This document shows, in pieces, positions 56,215 to 64,000 of a stretch of 64,000 nucleotides of DNA. This DNA comes from Cunninghamia lanceolata (taxonomy: Eukaryota; Streptophyta; Pinopsida; Cupressales; Cupressaceae). Where the stretch lies: assembly GCA_027924645.1 (NCBI GenBank), contig BSBN01000047.1:7316001-7380000 (forward strand), given 5' to 3'. A program made the translations under genes and the position numbers. Each line of letters opens with the position of its first letter. Position 1 is the first letter of the stretch. The notes under the pieces were generated by a model. It was not told where the DNA came from. It saw nothing but the letters and a program-made list of their open reading frames with translations, and ran no database searches.

Positions 56215-58600
56215 TGTTTACTCTCTAAAGTTGGACCTAAGATAGTAATTGAAGAATGAAAGGATGAGTATTGGATCAAGGCTATGGAAGAAGAACTAAT
56301 GCAGATTGAAAAGAATCAGACATGGGAAATTGTCCCAAGACCAAGAAACAAAAATGTGATTGGAACTAAGTGGGTATTTCAAAACAAAAATGAATGAGAA
56401 TGGAGGAGTGGTAAGAAACAAGGCAAGGCTTGTGTGTAAGGGTTACTCATAAGTAGAAGGAATAGACTATGAGGAAACTTATGCTCCAGTTGCAAGAATG
56501 GAGGCCATTAGGATGTTTTTGGCTTTTATAGCACATAAGATTTTCAAAGTATATCAAATGGATGTGAAGTTTGCTTTCTTGAATGGTGAATTGGAAGAAG
56601 TATACATAGAACAACCAGATGGATTTTAGTTATTAGATAAACTGGATATGGTTTGCATGTTGAAGAAAGCACTAAATGGTTTGAAGCAAGCTCCCATGGC
56701 TTGGTATGCAAGGTTAGATAGGTGCTTAATACAACAAGGATTCAATAAAGGTTCTGCAGATAACAATCTATACATCAAAGTAGGAGAAGATCAAGTTCTG
56801 ATTGTGGAAGTATATGTGGATGACATAATCTTTGGAGGAAATGAAGGTATGTGTAAGAGTTGTGCAGATGAAATGTGTGTATATGGAAAAATGGATTAAA
56901 TCTAAACTAAATAAAACCAAAGAACCCAATAACATAAAGGAAACGAATCTAAGTAAAAGCCATAAATCACAAATCAAAGACAAATGAAAGCTCTTACCAA
57001 AACCTGTATTGTTCCCTTTTGAAGATATGTGGATTGCTCAATGTAGTTGCAAATCCATGGCTGCAACAAGCAAGTATGTGCTCAAGAGATCAATGTCAAA
57101 AGATCGTTATAGTGCTCAATCGACGCGTTGTGTATGCTCAAAGCTCTGTTAAGTATGCCTGAGAATACGATCGAAGAGAGAGACTAAATGAAGGAGATGA
57201 TGGGGGTTTATATAGATTTCAAAGAAAATCGATCAACGGTCCAGATAATTCAGAAGAATCAATGGAGGAGATAAGTTGAGGAACGTGCAACGAATGAGAA
57301 GAAGACATGTGTCTTGCTTTCTTTTGCATGAGAGGAGTTATCAAGAATAGAAGAATGAGTTAAAGCAATTAACAGAATGTAATGATCAGTTAAGTGATTT
57401 AAAACAAGAAGAAGGGATTTGCATGAGAAAAGAAGATATTTTGCTTTATTAAATATAGAAATATTTAATTGATGAGCAAGAAAGCTTGAGTTATATTAGA
57501 GATAACTCAAATTAGAAGAAAAAGCAATTTAAATAAATAATTGATTTATTTAAATTTAGAGAAGATATTTTGGAAGAAATAATTAAATAATTGGAATTAT
57601 TTAATTTAGAAGATTTAAAAGCAAATTAAATAAATAAATTTATTTAATTGTTGTGCATGATTTTGGAAGAAATAATTTTGATTTAATTAAATAATTTAAG
57701 AATTATTTAATTTTAGATAAGAGGGAATTTGTGATGAATTAATTAAATAATTAGGTTTTATTTAATTAAGGAAGATTTGAACTTTGGAAAGAAGATAATG
57801 ATTTAATTAAATAATTAAAAATTATTTAATTGTGGAAGAATATAGAGGAATTTAATTTAATTAATTAAATAAAGTGAATTTATTTAATTAATGTCGAATT
57901 TAGGAGATTTAGAAGAATTTGATGAAAATTGATTAAATAATTAGATTATTTAATTAATATTGAAATGCAGGTGATTAGACAGATTATGAAATGCAAGTGA
58001 TTTGACGACACGGTCATTTTAGGGTGTCTACAAAATGCAAAAGAATTTGAAATGTCAATGTGTTGTGAAATTAACTTCTTCCTTGCACTATAGATCAATC
58101 AGAAAGATAAAGGTATTTTTATTTCACAATCAAAGTATGTCAAGAAGATGTTAAAGAAGTTTGGAAGTGAAGACTCTAAACCAATATGTACCCTTATGAC
58201 TACTAGTTGCAAGCTGAGCAAGAATGATGAATCTCCTAAGGCTGATCAAAGCAGATATAGATCAATGATTTGAGGAATGCTATATTTAATTGCTACTAGA
58301 CTAGATATTATGCATGCAATGTGTCTTGTGGCTAGATTTCAAAAAGATCCTAGAGAGTCACATGTTGCAGTAGTGAAGAGGATATTCAGATATTTAAAGG
58401 GCACTCTAGATCATGGCTTGTGGTATCCAAAGGATGATAACTTTGCTCTAAGTGCTTATATAGATACAGATTGGGCTTGTTGTGTGGATGACATGAAAAG
58501 TACAAGTGGTGGTGCATTCTTTCTTGGAGGTAGAGTGGTGTCATGGTTATGCAAGAAGCAAGATTTAGTATCTTTGTCTTTGTAGAGGTAGAATGCATTG
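56215..58600 (+). pseudogene. C5 reverse transcriptase, split by S2
   Basis: The RT runs from WIKAMEEELMQIEKNQTWEIV through GTKWVFQNK, a frameshift, [56 protein letters not shown] and the catalytic VEVYVDDIIFGG near 56810-56840, up to ADEM at 56875. S2 interrupts here. The gene resumes at 58038 with KEFEMS, NFFLALQINQ and SKYVKKMLKKFG, then YRSMI-stop-GMLYLIATRLDI. This is the Ty1/copia RT, which copies element RNA into DNA in the particle. Stops are present, for example in [15 protein letters not shown] and PDGF-stop. Confidence 0.87.
56876..58032 (-). mobile_element. S2: solo LTR with 5-bp target duplication, in the C5 RT
   Basis: AAATG flanks it on both sides (56871-56875, 58033-58037). 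In plus view it starts TGTGTATATGG and ends GGGTGTCTACA, so on the minus strand it starts TGTAGACACCCTAAAATG, as S1 does. The body near 57430-57960 is full of TTAATTAAATAATT blocks. TATATAAA on the minus strand (57207-57214) may be the TATA box. The frame of RT resumes exactly after the TSD. No internal region is present. Confidence 0.93.
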
Positions 58601-58920
58601 CTGCAACATCTTTCTACACATAAGTGTTGTGGATGAGGCAAACCTTGAAGGATATCAGATTTGTATATGATGAACCTATTCCTATCTTCTGTGATAATAC
58701 AAGTTCTATTAACATTTCAAAGAATTCGGTGATGTACTCAAGGACAAAACATATATCAATCTAGTATCATTTTCTAAGAGAGAAGGTTGCAAAGAATGAG
58801 GTGAAGCTTGAGTATGTGCCTACAAAGGATTAGGTTGCTGATATATTCACCAAGGCTCTTCCTAAGGATATATTTGAGTATCTCCAGGAGAAGTTAGTGG
58901 TTATTGCCCCTCCTTTGAAC
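58440..58920 (+). pseudogene. C5 RNase H
   Basis: The frame has SAYIDTDWACCVDDMKSTSGG, FFLGGRVVSWLCKKQ, a stop, ECIAATSF, PIFCDNTSSINISKN and HFLREKVAKNEVKLEYVPT, VADIFTKALPKD. These are the copia RNase H motifs in order (DADWAG, KSTSG, ISWxSKKQ, CDNxSAI, DxxTKAL). The first Asp is kept. It removes the RNA strand of the hybrid. At least three stops and a frameshift are present. Confidence 0.83.
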
Positions 58921-59357
58921 TAGATGCATAAGGAGATGCATCAGTCTAGTGAATTTCAAGATTTATTCCTTATTCTTGACTGATGTTGGAGGCTACCTCT
59001 CAGCGGGAGTATGTGATGGTCATGATGGTTGTTGCAATCAGGGGGTAAGTTCTAATATTGGTTGCTTCTAAGGGGGAGTATGCAGGGCATTAAAAGAAAT
59101 GATGTTGCAAAGCAGTAGTGAGTAGGAACAAGCTTGAACAATTGTATAAAAGTAAGATTGAAAGAGAGATGTGTAGCCCTTTGCCATTGATGTCAAAGGG
59201 GGAGAGAGAACAATGTGAAAAAAGAGAGAGTCAGTTATGAAGAAGAGAGTAGCAAGTTGAGGGGGAGAGAAAGAGAAAGGAAATGTTGGTATGAAGCATA
59301 GTATTGAAGATGCTGTTGTGTTGATGGTTTTTCACATTATGTGTTGCCATCAATGAC
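58921..59357 (+). other. C5 3' untranslated region
   Basis: Between RNase H and the polypurine tract. It has no frame, but it has repeated GGGGGAG runs (59073-59078, 59199-59205, 59258-59264). Confidence 0.65.
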
Positions 59358-59368
59358 AAAGGGGGAGA
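59358..59368 (+). promoter_or_regulatory. C5 polypurine tract
   Basis: AAAGGGGGAGA lies directly before the 3' LTR and is identical to that of C1. Confidence 0.88.
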
Positions 59369-59369
59369 T

Positions 59370-60935
59370 TGTTGCAAGTATGTGAAGTCAATGTTGTCAT
59401 TGATGTCAACAAGCTTGTGTTGTCATTGGTGTCAACTATATGAGTAAGAGTTGTTGTAAGAGTGTGAGCAAGTTGGTATTGTGTGGATGTTGTCTTTGAT
59501 GATGAGGAAGTGATGAAGTTGGTGATAATATGATTTTGGTGCTTAGTTTCCAAGTGCTTTTAAGAATATTTGAATAATAAAGGAAACAATGTGTTGTAAA
59601 GATGTTTTGTGTTGCAAAGTAGTGTTCTGGTTTTGGTCCACATTTCTTATATATTGAAGATCTATTCATGCAGTTTGAATATGTTATATAGAGGTGTTTA
59701 TAGATGCTACATTCAATATTTGGCATGGTAGATTGTTGTGTAGAAGGAGGTGTGTTCACTAGTATGAAGACTGTGATTTGTAGAGGTGTCTGGGAGAAAT
59801 GTCTTTGCTTCGCATTTCTATGCATTTCTCCGCAAAGTGGTTTTAGGTTTTGTGGTTCTAAAAGTGTGCTTGTCAGGTTCATATCTCTCTTTTATTGAAG
59901 TTGTTTATGGTTTGGTGTTTTGAAAGTTGATTTCTAGAGATACAGTGCATTCAATAGAGATAGTAAAGTATACTAGATAAACATGATAAGGCTATGCAGT
60001 AGGTGAAAGTTGTTGTGCAGGAATTTGTTGGATTTTGGGATGTTCATGGAATACTCTAGATTATGTTAAAGCTTGGTGTATGGTCCGCAAAGTGGTATTT
60101 AGCCTTGAGGAAGCATGTACTTAAAAGTTCAAGGCGTTAACACAGGCTTGGCCAACATTGGGTGTTTACACTAATTACAGAATTACTTTGGTGATTGTGG
60201 AAGCATGTAGTGGCATGCTTGAATGGATTTAGGTTTGAGCTAAGGTGTGTTGTGCTCCACCTTCATTCCTTTCCATTGCGGGAATGTTTTGGGTCTGACC
60301 TAATTTAAATTTGCAAAATTAAGGAGCCTTACCGACATTGGAGAATGCTCTTGAGGATGAAGACGGTATAAATAAGTATCAAGGGATCGTGAAAGGGTGT
60401 GTGTACAATATGTGTGATAGGAATAACAGTGTGGTAGACTGTGTGGTGCAATACAAGCTTTCATGTGTTAGATTACTAGATGCAGTGAGCAGAAGCTGTC
60501 TACAATTCTTTAGTATGATTGTGAAGGTGTTGATGGTGTTGTGGTGGAACTCTTTGTTGCATTGAGATAGTCTTCTCCTTGTAACAATCTTCTCTATCTT
60601 CTTCTCTATTCTAGCAGTGAGCCTTTTTTTTGGGTAGTGAGCCCTTTGGCAATGAGCCTTCTAGCAATGAGCCTATTATTTTTCGGTGTTGATATTAGTT
60701 TATACTATGAGCTAATCCTCACCATGGTTTTTCACTTCTTGGGTTTCCCACGTAAATCTGGTGTTCTCTTGTGTTTGATGTTGATTTGATTAAGTTTTTG
60801 TTATTTGCTTTCATGTTTAATCATCATAATAGTTTAAGGGTTAATTGAATCGATGTGGATCTAAATGTGTTTGAGGGTTTTGGAATTATAAGTTACAATT
60901 GATTCACCCCCTCTCTCAGTTTTCTTGTGCATTCA
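59370..60935 (+). repeat. C5 3' LTR (1,566 bp)
   Basis: It starts TGTTGCAAGTATGTGAAG and ends TTGTGCATTCA. It is uninterrupted, so it shows the empty site for G (CTTCATTCCTTTCC near 60262-60275). The GCAGTGAGCC, GGTTTTTCACTTCTTGGG and CACCCCCTCTCTCAG blocks lie at about 60613-60920. Confidence 0.9.
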
Positions 60936-63050
60936 ATAAACCCAAACTGAGTGTTGACATCAATGACAACCACACCACAACCTTAAGTAACATATGTGCA
61001 ACATAACCATCTTATTCCAACACATCCAATGGTGAGTGCAACAATTTAAGATATGTTTGTAATGTGTTAGTAAAATGATGTGTCATTGGTTGGAATAGGT
61101 AAAATAACAAAGCTACATCAATCCATCTAAAGCATCTAGTCCTTTACATAGATATCAATCAAGAAACTGCATAACTCCAAATACATATCTTGACTTGTTA
61201 GATAAATAGTGAACAATTAGTTAAAAAGCTGTGACTTGGCATGGTAGGCCTATGAAGTAAGAGCATTAAACTTAATAAATCCCTTTTATCTCCAATAGAT
61301 TTGAGATTAAAATATATCATTTACATGTGGATACCTAAATGGGCTCACCACATAAGATCATGAATTTTTATTATCAAATGGGATATGATCAAATATTAAA
61401 CTCCTATGTTTCTCCATTAGCTCTCATATTAAAATTAAAATATATTAAAAGGTGAAATTTAGGATTAGGTGAAATCCTTATAAGTGAAGACTTTATAAAG
61501 GAGGTAAAAAATATCAAATTAAAAATCTCCCATGGGTAATGAGTTTGTCCTATAATAGAATGAAAACTATTTTAAGAAGTGCTACCCTAAAATAAAAGCA
61601 TGCATAAATCTCTAAGGACAAAAGGCTCTTATATTATTTCTCTGTGCCCTAATATCATTTTGATAAATTGTGAAAAGGAAATGAGTGGGAAGAAGACTGT
61701 GATAACCATTTTGTAAAGAGGAATAAAGAAGCAAGATTTTAGTATACAAAGAGTGGGTATGTAGGAATAAAGGTAGTGAATACCAAATAGGAGAATTGGT
61801 AACGTTTTGGCATTTATTTTCCACTCCTTCAACCTCAATAGGTTGTTTTAGCCTGTTTTGATGAACACAAATACAATTTTGATTATCTTCATGCATGATT
61901 TGGTGGAGATCATGGAGGTCAATGATGTTTTAGATATTTCCCACTCTTCCTCTCTCATCCCTCTTCTCTTCTTCTCTTTTTGAGTTCTATATATTGTATT
62001 TTGTTCATTCAAGAAAAGGGGGGTTACATTTACTAGCAAAACTCTACCATTTTTGTAAAAGAATGTGCACATTCAAAACTCTAGGAAAATATTTAGTATC
62101 ACTATTTAGATCTAAGAGAACTTGTATAACTAGGCATCAAATTTTCCCTTTTGTATCTACTTGTCAATGTGAGGTTTCAAATAAATAAAATACTTTGACT
62201 ACAATTATTGAGAAAAATGGTAAAAAATGCATTGATTGTATAACCATAAATTATGCACATCTGATTAACATGATTAGAGGTACATGTGGTTAACCATTAA
62301 AATTGAAACAAAACATGGATAAACATGTAAATAATAATAAGAAATCAATAAATACATATGAAACTTGTTATATATGGAGAATCCCTTTAAAAAAACTCCA
62401 CCTCTAAAGAGATAGTGAGCTTGCCTTAATGAAATAGAAATAGGTATATCAATACAAGTCATACAATCTTCTTTATCTTTTTATAATTCTAGTAGCATGA
62501 GTACCTACACAATTTTCATAACAAGTCCTTCGTATATAGGCTTCAGAAGTCCCAAAAACCACCATAAAATAATACCATGGGTCCAAACATGGTCTCAAAA
62601 TACCATGGTAAAAATTCTCATGACCCACTACATGAAAGTAATATCCAAAATAGAAAATAGATCCTATTACACTTTAATACATCATAGATTCTATAATAAG
62701 ATGCCATTAATCCCACTTTCACATTTCCAGGTGCTCCATGATTGCATTAATTTTCCTTGTCATTGCCTATCCTGAAAAAGATGCTCCATAATTCCTAATC
62801 TTTGATCTATATTAGTAACTCCCCTTATACAATGCTATTACAACAATATCTCACTTGATCTAGATTATAATAATAATAAAATAGTATACCTCAATCCTCA
62901 TGGTCATCCAAGTTACTCACTCTAAGAAAGTTGCAGACCTGATGTTATACATTAGGATTTCAATTTGATATCACACTATCCTAATATTCTCACTTGAAAT
63001 TATACATTACAATGAAATAAACATGAAACATAAAATGAATTAGGTACTAT
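60936..63050. other. No gene recognised
   Basis: It begins with AACCCAAACTGAGTGTTGACATC and ATGACAACC (60940-60975), which resembles the C2 end left of C5. After that it is plain A+T-rich sequence. Short frames (61612-61896, 61848-62072, 62497-62775) lack motifs. Confidence 0.5.
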
Positions 63051-64000
63051 TGTGTGGTTACACAACACGCCCCATTTTGACTTGGCAAAACAGGGACCCA
63101 ACTTTTTTGGCTTTGCTTGTGTTTTCTGCTTGCTGGCGGTCTGGTAAAAATAAGTCAGTACAGGTGATCTTGTATAAGGGGGACTGGGTAAGTCATCATG
63201 ATGAGGTCAGTTTTCAAAGTTAACATTTCATGTCAATAACCTCATGGGTAGATTGAGTAAAAAATTCCATGCGGGTTTGCCTTTTGGATCACCCAGATAT
63301 TCCTTGAGGAACAAAAGTTATGATGAGTCAAACATTTGATCAAACCTGATATTCCGAGGAGAGGATCATATTTCTCAACTTCAGTCATCTTACAAAAGAT
63401 CACCCCGATATAATATTATCACCTGATAAAATCACTTTCTCCAAACATTCAGACATCAACTTTAGGTGATAATGATATCCACCCAATAAATAACGTTATA
63501 TGTTTTGCGAAGGTCATATTCCTAAGCATCACCCTAATATTTTAATATCGTCTCGATATTTGAATATCGGCCTGTCACAAAATATCACCCCGAACCAATA
63601 TCCTGCTGACGTCATCCAAACTCGATAATTGAAGAAGTAAAAATGATGATGACGTCACCATTCTTTTACCTCGAGGAGGTATATTTCCAAACATGACCCT
63701 TCCTACATAACATGACGATGACATCATAAAGCCACAACGCCGAACCAAGTCATTATCCCATTGACGTCATCTTGATATTTCGATGGAAGGTTATCTTAGT
63801 CTGAAGGGGATGATATTATAAACATCACTAGACATTCTGAACATCCCCCAATATTTTGAATATCACCCGATATTCTTAGCCCAACCTGATATTTTGACAT
63901 CGGTCTTTTCACCTAAACCGGATAATCATGTTATACCAAGAGGGTGATATTTTGAATATCACCTGATCTTAAGAATATCACCCGATCTTCAAAGATCACC
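63051..64000 (+). repeat. G2: start of a plus-strand gypsy LTR related to G, cut by the window edge
   Basis: It starts TGTGTGGTTACACAACACGCCCCATTTT (split at the CGCC). The G LTR read in its own sense has TGTTGTGATGTTCACAACA then TGCCCCATTTT. Similarity continues, for example GTTATGATGAGTCAAA (63309) against the reverse of TTTGACCCATCATAAC in G. TGACGTCA occurs at 63607-63614, 63650-63657 and 63762-63769, and the palindromic GGTGATATTTTGAATATCACC-type arms are dense after 63830. The two LTRs are clearly diverged, so this is a separate family member. Confidence 0.8.

Larger units (their letters stand above)
38065..60935 (+). mobile_element. C5: Ty1/copia retrotransposon with decayed gag-pol, split by G and S2
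   Basis: LTRs (38065-53639 interrupted by G, and 59370-60935) start TGTTGCAAGTATG and end GTGCATTCA. A primer site follows the 5' LTR and a polypurine tract precedes the 3' LTR. The internal order gag, protease, integrase, RT, RNase H identifies Ty1/copia. Every domain carries stops, frameshifts or catalytic changes. There is no normal 5-bp TSD: the flanks are AACCT and ATAAA. Instead the flanks share a longer imperfect repeat (AACCCAAACYGAGYGTTGACA...). It is younger than or fused to C2 on its left, and older than G and S2. Confidence 0.85.

Noticed and set aside
61612..62775. Short frames in the right-hand intergenic DNA
   Set aside because: No motif or composition change; likely chance frames.

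Overview
The window looks like intergenic DNA from a large, repeat-rich land-plant genome. It holds no intact cellular gene, and it is dominated by plant-type Ty1/copia and Ty3/gypsy LTR retrotransposons nested inside one another. A gymnosperm or another big-genome plant is my guess, not something the sequence proves. Nearly all long reading frames are retrotransposon proteins broken by stops and frameshifts.

Layout, with labels used below. 1-4844: E0, a minus-strand gypsy-type element cut by the window edge; a solo LTR (S1, 3236-4380) sits in its 5' LTR. 4845-9056: non-LTR DNA with a 2 kb pyrimidine-rich island, a 46-bp inverted repeat pair and a hammerhead-ribozyme-like core. 9057-38064: C2, a minus-strand copia-type LTR split by C1 (9326-24058, plus strand, non-autonomous) and C3 (24894-37464, plus strand, no recognisable protein). 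The C1 5' LTR is split by X (10935-18733), a 7.8 kb insertion that carries a decayed PPR gene fragment. C3 is split by C4 (28424-35098), a minus-strand LTR element whose only recognisable product is protease-like. 38065-60935: C5, a plus-strand copia element with decayed gag, protease, integrase, RT and RNase H. Its 5' LTR is split by G (38973-52995), a minus-strand gypsy element with gag, protease, an archaeal-type RNase H upstream of RT, RT, a degenerate RNase H and integrase. G is itself split by LTR S3 (45012-46065). The RT of C5 is split by solo LTR S2 (56876-58032). 60936-63050: no feature. 63051-64000: G2, the start of a plus-strand LTR related to that of G.

The boundaries rest on direct evidence. 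5-bp target-site duplications (TSDs) are visible for S1 (GATAG), X (GCAGA/ACAGA), C1 (ACTCT/ACTCC), C3 (ACATT), C4 (CCTTC), G (ATTCC) and S2 (AAATG). Primer-binding sites lie next to LTRs for E0, C1, C3, C4, C5 and G, and polypurine tracts for C1, C3, C4 and C5. The nesting gives relative ages: C2 is older than C1 and C3; C1 is older than X; C3 is older than C4; C5 is older than G and S2; G is older than S3; E0 is older than S1.

The points most worth a second look are the hammerhead-like core beside inverted repeats (7892-7982), the RNase H placed before RT in G together with three copies of a C-H-H-C finger, the protease-only element C4 with an altered active site and a tandem-repeat leader, the coiled-coil plus triple zinc-knuckle protein of C1, the PPR fragment in X, and the TGACGTCA palindromes kept in the LTRs of G and G2.
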